DNA of 64,000 bases from Accumulibacter sp. Its GTDB lineage: Bacteria > Pseudomonadota > Gammaproteobacteria > Burkholderiales > Rhodocyclaceae. The notes under the pieces are model-generated. The model did no database searches. It was not told the DNA's origin and saw nothing but the letters and a program-made list of their open reading frames with translations. Location: NCBI GenBank assembly GCA_031257115.1, contig JAIRPF010000075.1, forward strand, positions 1 through 64,000, read 5' to 3'. Made by a program: the position numbers and the translations under genes. Positions 9,944 through 20,831 of this stretch are shown here, in pieces; position 1 is the stretch's first letter; every line of letters begins with the position of its first letter.

Positions 9944-11149
9944 TTAAAGCCGGATGCCCGATTTTTCGGCGACGGTGTGCATGTCCTTGTCGCCGCGGCC
10001 GGACAGGTTGACCAGCAGGATGCCGTCTTTCGCCATCGACGGGGCGATCTTGATCGCATGCGCCACGGCGTGGGCGGATTCCAGGGCCGGGATGATGCCT
10101 TCGAGCCGGCACAGGGCGTGGAACGCCCGCAGCGCCTCGGCGTCGTCGATCGCCACGTATTCGGCGCGGCCGGTGTCTTTCAACCAGGCGTGTTCGGGGC
10201 CGACGCCGGGATAGTCGAGACCGGCGGAAATCGAATGCGCCTCGACGATCTGGCCGTTCGCGTCCTGCAGGAGGTAGGTGCGGTTACCGTGCAGCACGCC
10301 GGGACGACCGGCGGTCAGCGAAGCCGCGTGGCGGCCGGTTTCGATGCCATCGCCCGCCGCTTCGACGCCGATCAGCCGCACGTCCCCGTAGGGGATGTAG
10401 GGATGGAAAATACCGATGGCGTTGGAGCCGCCGCCGACGCAGGCGATCACCGCGTCCGGCTGACGGCCGCGCAGTTCGGGCATTTGCGTCAGGCACTCCC
10501 GGCCGATCACCGACTGGAAGTCGCGCACCATCATCGGATACGGATGCGGACCGGCGACGGTGCCGATGATGTAGAAGGTCGTCGAAACATGGGTCACCCA
10601 ATCGCGCATCGCCTCGTTGAGCGCGTCCTTGAGCGTCCGGGAACCGCTCTCGACCGGCATGACATCGGCGCCGAGCAGCTTCATGCGTTCGACGTTGGCC
10701 GCCTGCCGCCTGATGTCCTCCGATCCCATATATACGACGCATTCCATGCCGTAACGCGCGGCGACGGTGGCCGCCGCCACGCCGTGCTGACCGGCGCCGG
10801 TCTCGGCGATCACGCGCTTCTTGCCCATGCGACGGGCGAGCATGGCTTGGCCGACGCAGTTGTTTATCTTGTGCGCGCCGGTGTGGTTGAGATCCTCGCG
10901 CTTGAGGTAGATTTGCGCCCCGCCCAGTTCGTCCGACAGGCGTTTGGCGTGGTAGATTGGACTGGGCCGGCCGACGTAGTGCTTGAGATCGGCGTCGAAC
11001 TCGGCGATGAATCGGGGATCGCGTTGGGCCGCCGCGTAGGCGTCCCTCAATTCGGCGAGCGCGGGAATCAGCGTTTCGGCGACGAAGACGCCGCCATACG
11101 GGCCGAAATGGCCGCGCGCGTCGGGTAAATCGTAAATCGTGGCAGTCAT
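9944..11149 (-). CDS. trpB: Tryptophan synthase beta chain
   Basis: [45 protein letters not shown] at 11149. Confidence 0.97.
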   Translation of the reverse strand: MTATIYDLPDARGHFGPYGGVFVAETLIPALAELRDAYAAAQRDPRFIAEFDADLKHYVGRPSPIYHAKRLSDELGGAQIYLKREDLNHTGAHKINNCVGQAMLARRMGKKRVIAETGAGQHGVAAATVAARYGMECVVYMGSEDIRRQAANVERMKLLGADVMPVESGSRTLKDALNEAMRDWVTHVSTTFYIIGTVAGPHPYPMMVRDFQSVIGRECLTQMPELRGRQPDAVIACVGGGSNAIGIFHPYIPYGDVRLIGVEAAGDGIETGRHAASLTAGRPGVLHGNRTYLLQDANGQIVEAHSISAGLDYPGVGPEHAWLKDTGRAEYVAIDDAEALRAFHALCRLEGIIPALESAHAVAHAIKIAPSMAKDGILLVNLSGRGDKDMHTVAEKSGIRL

Positions 11150-11384
11150 GGGATTTTTTCCTTGAGGCAAAGATTGAAGAAGGGGGATGATCGGATCGAT
11201 CATCGGCCTCATTCCATTTCCGGATCGTCCGCGCCTTTGTCGACTTCGCCTCGCCGTGCCAAACAGCACTATCCGGGGCGCGTCTTCGCGGCGCAATCGA
11301 TTTGGCAATGGAACCACGGGCGGCCGGCAAGAAATCGCCGCCAGCAGGTACGGGTACGTCCGCCACAGGTCTTGCGCATTGCTC

Positions 11385-12026
11385 CTATCCCGTTTCCGAA
11401 AACGATCGATCGGTCGCCGCCGCGCGCGCGGCGGCGATGAAAGCGTGAATCTTCGCCGCGTCCTTGACGCCCCTGGCCGACTCGACGCCCGACGAGACGT
11501 CGACGGCCGCCGGTCTCACCCTGGCGATGGCCTCGCCCACGTTCCCGGCGTCGAGTCCGCCCGACAGAACGAGCGGCCCTGGCAATCCGGGAGGAATCAG
11601 ATTCCAGTCGAACGTCCTGCCGCCGCCGCCGTAGGCGTCGACGAAAGCGTCGACCAGAATGGCCTGCGCCGAGGGAAAACGCGCCGCGTATTGTAGCAAA
11701 TCGAATCCGGGCCTCATCCGCGCCGCCTTGATGTAAGGGCGGCCAAACTGCCGGCAATACGCCTCGTCCTCGTCGCCGTGGAATTGCAGCAGATGCAACG
11801 GCGCGGCGGCGAGCGTTTCATGGACGCGGCACGGCTCGGCGTTCACGAATAGGCCGACCACGCTGACGAACGGCGGCGCCAGCCGCGCCAATCGCGCCGC
11901 CCGATCCGGTTCGACATGACGCGGACTCGGCGGATAGAAAACGAAACCCAACGCGTCGGCGCCCGCGTCGACCGCCGCCCGGACATCCTCGTCGCGCGTC
12001 AGGCCGCAGATTTTGATTCGGAGCAT
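11385..12026 (-). CDS. trpF: Phosphoribosylanthranilate isomerase
   Basis: [40 protein letters not shown]. Confidence 0.97.
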   Translation of the reverse strand: MLRIKICGLTRDEDVRAAVDAGADALGFVFYPPSPRHVEPDRAARLARLAPPFVSVVGLFVNAEPCRVHETLAAAPLHLLQFHGDEDEAYCRQFGRPYIKAARMRPGFDLLQYAARFPSAQAILVDAFVDAYGGGGRTFDWNLIPPGLPGPLVLSGGLDAGNVGEAIARVRPAAVDVSSGVESARGVKDAAKIHAFIAAARAAATDRSFSETG

Positions 12027-12378
12027 GGAAACGGAAAAGCATGGCGAAAAACCGAGAAAAGCGATTTAACCACAACGAACACGGCGAGCGCGAAGAAAAA
12101 GCGAAAAAGCGTTAGCCACGAAGAGCCTGGAGCGCACTGAGAAAAGCGAAGATTTTCAAAAGGATCCCCTTCGATCATCCAATCTACGATCCACCACTGG
12201 ATTTTCGCTGTTCCCATCCAGCCCGCGAGGCGGAGGGAGTCGGGCCGTCGAGGAAGGAATCGGGTGGCGGTTTTTCCCGGCCGCATTCAGGAATTCCACC
12301 GATCAACTCTCCAGGAGCGGGATGGGGGCCGCGAATCGAGAAGAAAGCGGAATCGACGAACCCCGACGAATGCGCTTT

Positions 12379-12453
12379 TGGCCTCCTCGACAGGAATCGA
12401 ACCTGTATCTCACGCTTAGGAGGCGCGTGCACGATCCATTATGCTACGAGGAG
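12379..12453 (-). tRNA. tRNA-Arg(CCU)
   Basis: Hand-folded cloverleaf: acceptor CTCCTCG/CGAGGAG, D stem GCAT/GTGC, anticodon loop CTCCTAA, T arm ACAGGTTCGATTCCTGT, encoded CCA. Confidence 0.93.
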
Positions 12454-12602
12454 GTCGGAGCGTATTTTAGCACCGCGCGGGAGGCTTTCGTCTTCCGGTC
12501 TCCGAACGGACGGCGCGGCGCGTGGAAGCGCGCGGACTTGAAGCGCCATCCCGCTGGCGCGCGGGGACATCCGCCTCTCTTTCCGCGTCTCGTGGACGGG
12601 CG

Positions 12603-12851
12603 CTATTTCGTGTCGTCCTCGCCCGAAATTTTTTCGCCGATCTCCTTGCCGGCTTTCCTGGCCTTGCCGTAGACTTCCGCCGCGCCTTCTTTGGCGGCGT
12701 CGACGGCGTTGCCGCCCGCTTCCTTCAAGTTTCGTCCGACCTTTCCGGCTTTTTCCGTGAAGCTCTCATCCGCGCACACGGCGGGCCGGACGAACGCCGC
12801 CAGGGTCAAAAACAGGACGGCGACGACAAGACGGGGAAGAACGGTGTTCAT
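12603..12851 (-). CDS. Small exported alpha-helical protein of unknown function
   Basis: MNTVLPRLVVAVLFLTLAAFVRPAVCA signal peptide then Lys/Glu/Ala-rich helix. Confidence 0.6.
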   Translation of the reverse strand: MNTVLPRLVVAVLFLTLAAFVRPAVCADESFTEKAGKVGRNLKEAGGNAVDAAKEGAAEVYGKARKAGKEIGEKISGEDDTK

Positions 12852-12983
12852 GAAAATTCTCCTGAAAATAACGGCGGTATCCACGCGCCCGCCGACGGAA
12901 TCCGGACGACGCCCGCTCCCGACTCCACAGTGAAAAACCGGCCGGAACGCAAGCATGGCATCTCGCGCGTTTTCCTTCCCGTT

Positions 12984-13667
12984 TTACCAGCGCGAAGAAT
13001 TCACTTTTTCCGCCCAGAACAGCGCGCCGATGGTCTTGGCGTCGGTGATTTCTCCGTCGCGCACCGCCGCGGCGGCTTCTTCCGGCGTCAGTTCCATCAG
13101 ATCGATGAATTCGCCTTGATCGAGGTTTTGCCCGCCGCGCCGTTCCAGTTCGCGCGCCAGGAATATTTCGATGCGTTCGTCCGAATATCCGACGCAGGGA
13201 TGCAGGACGCCCAGGCGACGCCACTGCCCGGCGACGAAGCCGGTTTCTTCGAGCAATTCCCGTTTGGCCGCGTTCTCGGCAAGCTCTCCGGGGTCGATTT
13301 TCCCGGCGGGAAACTCGATCATGACGCGGCCGATGGGGTAGCGGAACTGGCGCTCGAAAACGAGCTTGCCGCCGTCGAGCACGGGAATCACGACGACGGC
13401 CCCCTGGTGCCTCACGTATTCGCGCGTGGTTTCGCTCGCGTCCGGCAGGCGAACCCGATCCAGGCGGACGTCGAGGAGCCTGCCCTTGAAAACCCGCGAA
13501 CTTTCGATCGTCGTTTCGACGAGATGGTTCTCGTCGTGGTTAGCCGCCGTGGCTACGGAGTCCACGGAGAAAGTCTTCTGAAAATTTTCGCTTTTCTCCG
13601 TGTTCTTCGTGGTTGAAGTTCTTGCTTTGTTTCTCGTCGCGCCCGTCGTGGTTGCTTGCTTTTTCAT
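12984..13667 (-). CDS. NUDIX hydrolase, ADP-ribose pyrophosphatase-like
   Basis: Nudix box GKIDPGELAENAAKRELLEETGF; N-terminal ~50 aa coincide with dispersed repeat, so the start is uncertain. Confidence 0.85.
   Translation of the reverse strand: MKKQATTTGATRNKARTSTTKNTEKSENFQKTFSVDSVATAANHDENHLVETTIESSRVFKGRLLDVRLDRVRLPDASETTREYVRHQGAVVVIPVLDGGKLVFERQFRYPIGRVMIEFPAGKIDPGELAENAAKRELLEETGFVAGQWRRLGVLHPCVGYSDERIEIFLARELERRGGQNLDQGEFIDLMELTPEEAAAAVRDGEITDAKTIGALFWAEKVNSSRW
13555..13655. repeat. 9-nt-periodic dispersed repeat (CACGGAGAA/CACGACGGG type)
   Basis: CTTTTCTCCGTGTTCTTCGTGGTTGAAG...CGTCGCGCCCGTCGTGGTTG. Confidence 0.8.
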
Positions 13668-13677
13668 GGCGTCCCGG

Positions 13678-15231
13678 TCAGAAGACGATGGAATCGACCA
13701 GGCTTTTTGCGCAGAGCATCATCAGGGCGTTCGGGAAGATGCCGATCAGGGCGATGGCCAGGCCGTTCGCCGACAGGAGCAGCTTGGCGTCCGTCGCCGC
13801 CTCGATCGGCTCGGCGCTGGCCGGCGGATCGAAGTACATGACCTTGACGACGCGCAGATAGTAGTAGGCCCCCACGAGCGAGAAGAAGATGGCGGCGAGG
13901 GCCAGCCACAGCCGCCCGGCGGCGACGGTGGCCTGGAGCACCGAGAATTTGGCGAAGAAGCCGACGAAGAACGGGATGCCGGCCATCGAGAACATCATCA
14001 TCATCATGATCGCCGCATACCAGGCGTTGCGCTTGTTCAGGCCGGCGAAGTCGCTGATTTCGTCCGCCTCGAAGCCCGCGCGGGAGAGCATGAGGATCGT
14101 TCCGAAAGCGCCGAGGCTGGCGAGGACGTAGGTCACGACGTAGAACATCGACGAGCCGTAGGCGCTGAAGATCAGGCGCGGATTTCCCGCGACGACGCCG
14201 GCCGACATGCCCAGCAGCATGAATCCCATGTGCGAGATCGCGGAATACGCCAACATGCGCTTGATGCTGGTCTGCGCGATGGCGGCGAAATTGCCGATCG
14301 CCATGGAGAGCACGGACAGGATGATGAGCATCGTCTGCCAATCCGGGGAAGCGACGATCAGCCCGTTCACCAGCACACGGATCACGACGGCGAACGCCGC
14401 CAGCTTCGGGGCGCTGGCGATGAACAGGGCCACGGCGGTCGGCGCTCCGTGGTAGACGTCGGGAATCCACATGTGGAAGGGCGCCACGCCCAGTTTGAAG
14501 GCAATCCCGGCGACCAGGAAAACCAGGCCGAAGGAGACGATGATTCCGTTCGCCTCATCGGCGAACAGGCGTTGGGAGAGCGCCTGGATTTCGAGCGTCC
14601 CGGCCGCGCCGTAGAGCATCGACATGCCGTACAGCAGCAGGCCGGAGGCCAGCGCGCCGAGCACGAAATATTTCATGGCGGCTTCCGTCGCGGCCACCGA
14701 ATCGCGGTTCATCGCCACCATGGCGTAGAGCGACAGCGACAACAGTTCGATCCCGATGTAGACCGTGAGGAAGTGGCTGGCCGAAATCATGACCATCATG
14801 CCGAGGGTGGCGAACAGCCCCAGCGCGTAGAATTCGCCCCGGGCCATGTCCGGCCGCCCCTGGACGTAGGCGCGCGAATAGGAGAGCGTGACGGCGACGC
14901 TGACATAGACCAGGAATTTCAGGAGACTGCCCATCAGGTCGCCGACGTACATTTCGCCGAACGTGTAGGAAATCTGCTTCACGCTGCCGCTCGCCGGGTC
15001 GTCGGCCAGCACCTGGCCAAAAGCGTGGAAAAGCTGCCCGGAGTTGCCCGCGAGGGTCAGGATCGCGGCTCCGGCCAGCGCGAGCTGCGTCAGGGCGTAA
15101 GCGGCGGTCCTGCGCTTGTCCCTGGCGAACGCGTCGACGATCAGGATCAGGCAGGCCATCGCCAGCACGAAGATCTCGGCGCTGGCGATGCCCAGATCGG
15201 GCACGGAAAATTGCATTTCGGCGAGCGTCAT
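13678..15231 (-). CDS. nuoN: NADH-quinone oxidoreductase subunit N
   Basis: Operon position; proton-channel family translation. Confidence 0.95.
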   Translation of the reverse strand: MTLAEMQFSVPDLGIASAEIFVLAMACLILIVDAFARDKRRTAAYALTQLALAGAAILTLAGNSGQLFHAFGQVLADDPASGSVKQISYTFGEMYVGDLMGSLLKFLVYVSVAVTLSYSRAYVQGRPDMARGEFYALGLFATLGMMVMISASHFLTVYIGIELLSLSLYAMVAMNRDSVAATEAAMKYFVLGALASGLLLYGMSMLYGAAGTLEIQALSQRLFADEANGIIVSFGLVFLVAGIAFKLGVAPFHMWIPDVYHGAPTAVALFIASAPKLAAFAVVIRVLVNGLIVASPDWQTMLIILSVLSMAIGNFAAIAQTSIKRMLAYSAISHMGFMLLGMSAGVVAGNPRLIFSAYGSSMFYVVTYVLASLGAFGTILMLSRAGFEADEISDFAGLNKRNAWYAAIMMMMMFSMAGIPFFVGFFAKFSVLQATVAAGRLWLALAAIFFSLVGAYYYLRVVKVMYFDPPASAEPIEAATDAKLLLSANGLAIALIGIFPNALMMLCAKSLVDSIVF

Positions 15232-15243
15232 AGCGAATACCAA

Positions 15244-16740
15244 TTATTGGATCTTGCTTACGGAGACGTGGCGCAACAGCTCGTCGACCGAGCTGTGCAT
15301 GATTTCGGTGAATGCCTGCGGATAAAGCCCCATGCCCAGCACGCCGGCCGCCAGCAGCGCGAGCACCAGGAACTCGCGCCCGGTGACGTCGCTCAATCCG
15401 GCGACGTGGTGGTTGCCCACGGCGCCGAAAACCACTCGCTTGTACATCCACAGGGTGTAGGCGGCGCCCAGGATCATCGTCGACGCCGCCGCGAAACCGA
15501 CCCACAGGTTGAACTTGACCGACGAGAGGATGACCATGAATTCGCCGACGAAGCCCGAAGTCGCCGGCAGGCCGGCGTTGGCCATGGCGAAGAGCATGAA
15601 GAAGGCGGCGAACTTCGGCATCGTGTTGACCACGCCGCCGTAATCCGCGATCTGGCGCGAGTGCACCCGGTCGTACATCACGCCGATGCAGTAGAACATC
15701 GCGCCGGCGACGAAACCGTGCGAGATCATCTGCACCAGCGCGCCCTCGACGCTCAGGGCGCTGAACAGGAAAAAGCCGAGCGTCACGAATCCCATGTGCG
15801 CGATGGACGAATACGCCACGAGTTTCTTCATGTCCTCCTGCGCCAGCGCGACGAAGCCGATGTAGATGACGGCGATCAGCGACAGCGCGAGGATCAGGCC
15901 GGAGAAGGCGTGCGAAGCGTCGGGAGCGATCGGCAGCGAGAAGCGCACGAAACCGTAGGCGCCGAGCTTCAGGGCGATGGCGGCCAGCACGATCGAGCCG
16001 CCGGTCGGCGCCTCGACGTGAGCGTCCGGCAGCCAGGTGTGCACCGGCCACATCGGCACCTTGACGGCGAAAGCGGCCAGGAAAGCCAGGAAAATCCACT
16101 TCTGCGTTTCCAATGGAATCGGCATCCGCTGCCAATCCAGAATGGCGAAGCTGCCCGAATCCAGGTACAGGTAGATCAGCGAGACCAGGAGCAGCAGCGA
16201 TCCCATCAGGGTGAACAGAAAGAACTTGAAGGCGGCGTAAACGCGCCGGGGGCCGCCCCAGACGCCGATGATGAGATACAGCGGGATCAGGGACGCCTCG
16301 AAGAAGATGTAAAACAGCATTCCGTCCAGCGCGGCGAAGATGCCGTTGAGCAGCCCCGACATGATGAGGAAAGCGGCGTTGTACTGGGCCACCTTGCTCT
16401 CGATCACTTTCCACCCGGCCAGCACCACGATGACGGTGATGAAGCTGTTGAGAATGATGAAAAGCATCGAAATCCCGTCGACGCCCAGATGGTAATCGAC
16501 GTCGAACCGCCGGATCCACGGAAGGCGCTCCACGAACTGCATCGCGGGCGTCGCCGTGTCGAAACCGGCGTACAGCGGCAGGGTCCCGAACAAGCCCGCC
16601 AGCGCGCCGAAAAGAGCCAGCTTGCGCGCGAGCGGCGAGTTGCGGTCCGCGCCGAAAAACAACACGATGAGGCCAGAGAAAATCGGCGTCCAGACGGCAA
16701 GCGAGAGAAGCGGCAATCCTGACATAGTGGTCCCAGTCAT
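15244..16740 (-). CDS. nuoM: NADH-quinone oxidoreductase subunit M
   Basis: Operon position; ATG at 16740 overlaps nuoL stop. Confidence 0.95.
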   Translation of the reverse strand: MTGTTMSGLPLLSLAVWTPIFSGLIVLFFGADRNSPLARKLALFGALAGLFGTLPLYAGFDTATPAMQFVERLPWIRRFDVDYHLGVDGISMLFIILNSFITVIVVLAGWKVIESKVAQYNAAFLIMSGLLNGIFAALDGMLFYIFFEASLIPLYLIIGVWGGPRRVYAAFKFFLFTLMGSLLLLVSLIYLYLDSGSFAILDWQRMPIPLETQKWIFLAFLAAFAVKVPMWPVHTWLPDAHVEAPTGGSIVLAAIALKLGAYGFVRFSLPIAPDASHAFSGLILALSLIAVIYIGFVALAQEDMKKLVAYSSIAHMGFVTLGFFLFSALSVEGALVQMISHGFVAGAMFYCIGVMYDRVHSRQIADYGGVVNTMPKFAAFFMLFAMANAGLPATSGFVGEFMVILSSVKFNLWVGFAAASTMILGAAYTLWMYKRVVFGAVGNHHVAGLSDVTGREFLVLALLAAGVLGMGLYPQAFTEIMHSSVDELLRHVSVSKIQ

Positions 16741-18773
16741 ATTCTCGGCAGAAGCCAAATTGTAAGCAGCGCGCAGACACCAAAGATCATCGTGAAGGCG
16801 TACTGGTAGACATGGCCGGATTGGAACAGGCGCGCCAGCAGGGCGATGCAATTGACGACGCGCACGGAACCGCCGACGATCAGGCCGTCGATGATCCCGG
16901 CGTCCCCGCCCTTCCACAGCCCGCGGCCAAGGAGGCGCGCGCCGGCGGCGAGCACCCGTTCGTTGAATTCGTCGAAATAGTATTTGTTTTCGAGCAGGGA
17001 ACGGAGCGGCCCGCACGCGGCCCCGATCGCCGCCGGAATTTCGGGCCGCTTGAGGTAAAAGACCCAGGCCACGGCCACGCCGGCGGCGGCCAGCCAGAAC
17101 ACCGGCGAGATCAACGCATGTACCGCCATGGCAAAAACGCCGTGGAAATCGCGCGCCAGTTCTTCCATCACCGGATGGGCCGACCCGTCGACGAAAATGG
17201 CCTTGCCGAAGAAATCGCCGAAGAGCATCGGCTCGATGGTGGCGTATCCGATGAAGATCGACGGAATCGCCAGCAGGACGAGCGGCAGCGTCACCACCCA
17301 GGGCGTCTCGTGCGGCTTTTGCCCCGGCGCGAGGCCGTGATGTTCCTCCGCGGCGGTTTTGCCGTGGCCGTCTCCCGAAGCGCGCGCTTCGTGGCCGTGC
17401 GCCTTGCCGAAGCGTTCCTCGCCGTGGAACACCAGAAAATACATGCGGAACGAATAGAAGGCGGTGACGAACACGCCGGTCATCACGGAGAAGTAGGCGA
17501 ATCCCGCCCCCGGAACGTGCGACAGCCTGACGGCCTCGATGATCGAATCCTTCGAATAGAAGCCCGAAAAGAAAGGCGTTCCGATCAGCGCCAGCGAGCC
17601 GATCAGCGAGGTCAGCCAGGTAATCGGCATGTATTTGCGCAGCCCGCCCATGTTGCGGATGTCCTGGTCATGGTGCATGCCGATGATCACCGAGCCGGCG
17701 GCCAGGAACAGGAGCGCCTTGAAGAAAGCGTGTGTCATCAGATGGAAAATGGCCACCGAATAGGCCGACGCGCCAAGCGCCACGGTCATGTAACCCAGTT
17801 GCGACAGGGTGGAGTAGGCGACCACCCGCTTGATGTCGTTCTGGATCATGCCGAGGAAGCCCATGAACAGCGCGGTGATCGACCCGATGACGATGACGAA
17901 CGAGAGCGCCGCGTCGGAAAGCTCGAACAGCGGCGACATGCGCGAGACCATGAAGATGCCGGCGGTCACCATGGTCGCCGCGTGGATCAGCGCGGAGATC
18001 GGGGTCGGGCCTTCCATCGAGTCGGGCAGCCAGACGTGCAGCGGCACCTGCGCCGACTTGCCCATCGCGCCGATGAACAGCAGGATGCAGGTGACGCCGA
18101 GCAGCGAAACCGCCGAGGAATCGCAGCCCGGAATCAGGTTGAGCGTGGCGCCGATCTGGCTCCTGGCCTGGTCGAACACCGGCTGGTAATCGAGCGTGCC
18201 GAAATTGGCCAGCACCAGCCCGATGCCGAGAATGAAACCGAAATCGCCGACGCGGTTGACCAGGAACGCCTTCATGTTGGCGAAAATGGCCGTCGGGCGC
18301 GTGTACCAGAAGCCGATCAGCAGGTAGGACACCAGGCCGACGGCCTCCCAGCCAAAGAACAGCTGCATGAAGTTGTTGCTCATCACGAGCATCAGCATGG
18401 AGAAGGTAAACAGCGAGATGTAGCTGAAAAACCGGTTATAGCCGGGATCGTCCGCCATGTAGCCGATGGTGTAGATGTGCACCATCAGCGAGACGAAAGT
18501 CACCACGAGCATCATCGTGACCGTCAGGGAATCGATCAGGAAACCGACCTGGAAAGTGTAATCCCCCGACGAGAGCCATTGGTAGACCGGGCCGTTGAAG
18601 GTGTTACCCGCCGCCACGTCGTTCCAGATGAAGAGCGAGGCCACGAAGGCGATGCCCACGCCCGCGATGGCCGCGCAATGGGCCAGACGGCGGGAAATCA
18701 CGCGGCAAAGGAGGCCGGCGACGATGGCCCCGGCGAGCGGAGCCAGGGGGACGAGCAGGTAAAGTGTTTGCAT
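16737..18773 (-). CDS. nuoL: NADH-quinone oxidoreductase subunit L
   Basis: FFGWEAVGLVSYLLIGFW, WLPDSMEGPTPISALIHAATMV. Confidence 0.97.
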   Translation of the reverse strand: MQTLYLLVPLAPLAGAIVAGLLCRVISRRLAHCAAIAGVGIAFVASLFIWNDVAAGNTFNGPVYQWLSSGDYTFQVGFLIDSLTVTMMLVVTFVSLMVHIYTIGYMADDPGYNRFFSYISLFTFSMLMLVMSNNFMQLFFGWEAVGLVSYLLIGFWYTRPTAIFANMKAFLVNRVGDFGFILGIGLVLANFGTLDYQPVFDQARSQIGATLNLIPGCDSSAVSLLGVTCILLFIGAMGKSAQVPLHVWLPDSMEGPTPISALIHAATMVTAGIFMVSRMSPLFELSDAALSFVIVIGSITALFMGFLGMIQNDIKRVVAYSTLSQLGYMTVALGASAYSVAIFHLMTHAFFKALLFLAAGSVIIGMHHDQDIRNMGGLRKYMPITWLTSLIGSLALIGTPFFSGFYSKDSIIEAVRLSHVPGAGFAYFSVMTGVFVTAFYSFRMYFLVFHGEERFGKAHGHEARASGDGHGKTAAEEHHGLAPGQKPHETPWVVTLPLVLLAIPSIFIGYATIEPMLFGDFFGKAIFVDGSAHPVMEELARDFHGVFAMAVHALISPVFWLAAAGVAVAWVFYLKRPEIPAAIGAACGPLRSLLENKYYFDEFNERVLAAGARLLGRGLWKGGDAGIIDGLIVGGSVRVVNCIALLARLFQSGHVYQYAFTMIFGVCALLTIWLLPRI

Positions 18774-18799
18774 ATCGTCGGAGTTCAGGAGCCAGCAGT

Positions 18800-19261
18800 T
18801 TATTGACGTCCCCCCGCGACGGAGGGGTTGAGGACAAAAACATTATGGCAACGATGACACATGTACGAATTGTCCCAAGCGGCTTTTAGCGGAGGCCAAG
18901 TTTTTTTGTTGTATTGGAACGCGAAATAGACATACAACGCAGAACCTCCCACCCATACCAAGGTAAACAGGCCTTGGATCCAGACAGACGTAGTAAACAT
19001 CAGCACGATCATGTACAAAACGAAAACTACCATGAGAGGCTTTAAGTAAGGCAGCTTTGCCGGTGGAGCCGCTCGTTGTGACGCAGTTGTTTGGGATTTT
19101 CCCTTGGTCTTAGTGGTAGCAACTCCAACACCGAGGCCGTTACGAGTACCGCCAACACCTGAAGTCGACGAGGTAGTGTTAATTTCTGATAACCCTCCTT
19201 CATAAATGACAGAGAGGCGTTGAATGTTATCGCTTTGGCACTGCGGGCAAATATAACTCAT
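18800..19261 (-). CDS. Zinc-ribbon membrane protein inserted within the nuo operon
   Basis: N-term CPQCQSDN and C-term CHRCHNVF, two TM helices; visibly lower GC than flanks; RBS GGAG before ATG at 19261. Confidence 0.7.
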   Translation of the reverse strand: MSYICPQCQSDNIQRLSVIYEGGLSEINTTSSTSGVGGTRNGLGVGVATTKTKGKSQTTASQRAAPPAKLPYLKPLMVVFVLYMIVLMFTTSVWIQGLFTLVWVGGSALYVYFAFQYNKKTWPPLKAAWDNSYMCHRCHNVFVLNPSVAGGRQ

Positions 19262-19343
19262 GAAACTCTCCAACTTAGCTGGGTTGCTTTACAACTGTAC
19301 GGGATGACAAAGAAAAATGTGAATGAATCCTGAGCACTATCGT

Positions 19344-19649
19344 TTACCCCTTCAAACTGTCCAGATCATCCACGTGGATGGTCTTCAGGTTGCGGAACAG
19401 CGCGACGATGATGGCCAGGCCGATGGCCGATTCGGTGGCCGCCACGACGAGAACGAAAAAGACGAAAATCTGCCCGGCCAAATCCTGCAAATAATGCGAG
19501 AAGGCGATGAAGTTGATGTTGACGGAAAGCAGCATCAATTCGATCGACATCAGGATGATGATCAGATTCTTCCTGTTCAGGAAAATCCCGACGATGCCGA
19601 TGGCGAACAGGATCGCGGCCAGTATCAGAAAATGGGACAGTGTCAACAA
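19344..19649 (-). CDS. nuoK: NADH-quinone oxidoreductase subunit K
   Basis: [16 protein letters not shown]; operon position. Confidence 0.96.
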   Translation of the reverse strand: MLTLSHFLILAAILFAIGIVGIFLNRKNLIIILMSIELMLLSVNINFIAFSHYLQDLAGQIFVFFVLVVAATESAIGLAIIVALFRNLKTIHVDDLDSLKG

Positions 19650-19715
19650 GATGCCTCCCGCGCGACATTTCTCGCTTCAATGGCCCGTGGCGTGAAAAGA
19701 TATGCCGCCACGGCC

Positions 19716-20318
19716 TCAATCTCCCTTTTCGGCCGGCATCCGCACGAGGCGCACGCGATCCCTGGCCTTGACGAAAACCTGCTGCGACGGGCTGACCGAT
19801 TTGGTCTTGCGCTTGCCGCGCAGCGTGAGCGCGACCGCCGCGACGATGCCCACCAGCAGCACGGCCGAAACCAGCTCGAACGGATAGACGTACTCGGTAA
19901 ACAGCAGCCGGCCGAGTTCCCGCACATTGCTGTAGCCCGCCCCGGCCGGCGGAACGGCGCTTTCCGGGACGCCGGAATAGACGTAGAACAGGACCAGCCC
20001 CATTTCGGCGACCACCAGCAGGGCGACGATCGAGCCGAGCGGCAGATAACTCCAGAATCCCTCGCGCAGGCGGTCGAGATCGACGTTGAGCAGCATGACG
20101 ACGAACAGAAACAGCACCATGACCGCGCCGACGTAGACCAGGATCAGGGCGATCGCCAGGAATTCGGCTCCCAGCAGAATCCACACGCCGCACGCGCTGA
20201 AAAACGCCAGTATCAGATGCAGGGCCGCGTGCACGGGATTCTTCAGGGTCACCACGCGCAGGCCGGCGTACACCAGGATCACCGCCAGAAAATAAAAGAC
20301 GAAGGTTCTGAATTCCAT
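19716..20318 (-). CDS. nuoJ: NADH-quinone oxidoreductase subunit J
   Basis: Family translation, operon position. Confidence 0.95.
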   Translation of the reverse strand: MEFRTFVFYFLAVILVYAGLRVVTLKNPVHAALHLILAFFSACGVWILLGAEFLAIALILVYVGAVMVLFLFVVMLLNVDLDRLREGFWSYLPLGSIVALLVVAEMGLVLFYVYSGVPESAVPPAGAGYSNVRELGRLLFTEYVYPFELVSAVLLVGIVAAVALTLRGKRKTKSVSPSQQVFVKARDRVRLVRMPAEKGD

Positions 20319-20332
20319 CGTATCGACGCCCG

Positions 20333-20821
20333 TCAGCGGTATTTCGAATCAAGCTCGCGGTCGGCGGCGATCTGCGTTTCGTAACGATCGCCGTTGGCCA
20401 GCAGCATGGGTTTGGTGTAATACAGATCGCTCTGTTTCTCGCCGTGATACTCGAAGAGGCGCGTCTCGACGATCGCGTCCACCGGGCACGCCTCCTCGCA
20501 AAAACCGCAGAAAATGCACTTGTTCCAATCGATGTCGTAGCGCGTCGTCCGCCGGGAGCCGTCCTCGCGCTCGGCCGATTCGATGGTGATCGCCATCGCC
20601 GGGCAGGCGGCCTCGCACAGCTTGCAGGCAATGCAGCGCTCCTCGCCGCCGGGATAGCGCCGGAGCGCGTGCAGGCCGCGAAAACGGAACCCCTGCGGCG
20701 TTTTTTCCTCGGGATATTGCACCGTGATCTTGCGCGCGAAGAGATGACGCCCGGTCACGGACAAGCCCTTGAGCAGCTCCTTGAGCAAGAGGCTGCCGAA
20801 TATTTCCTTCATCGAACCCAC
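20333..20821 (-). CDS. nuoI: NADH-quinone oxidoreductase subunit I
   Basis: Two 4Fe-4S motifs [24 protein letters not shown]. Confidence 0.97.
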   Translation of the reverse strand: MGSMKEIFGSLLLKELLKGLSVTGRHLFARKITVQYPEEKTPQGFRFRGLHALRRYPGGEERCIACKLCEAACPAMAITIESAEREDGSRRTTRYDIDWNKCIFCGFCEEACPVDAIVETRLFEYHGEKQSDLYYTKPMLLANGDRYETQIAADRELDSKYR

Positions 20822-20831
20822 GGATCGCCTC

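Noticed and set aside
9203-11128. 641-aa plus-strand ORF opposite trpA/trpB
   Set aside because: Antisense shadow ORF of high-GC DNA.
13600-16722. 1040-aa plus-strand ORF opposite nuoM/nuoN
   Set aside because: High-GC shadow ORF antisense to confidently identified nuo genes; low-complexity D/E/R/H/Q-rich translation.
16812-18806. 664-aa plus-strand ORF opposite nuoL
   Set aside because: Antisense shadow ORF.
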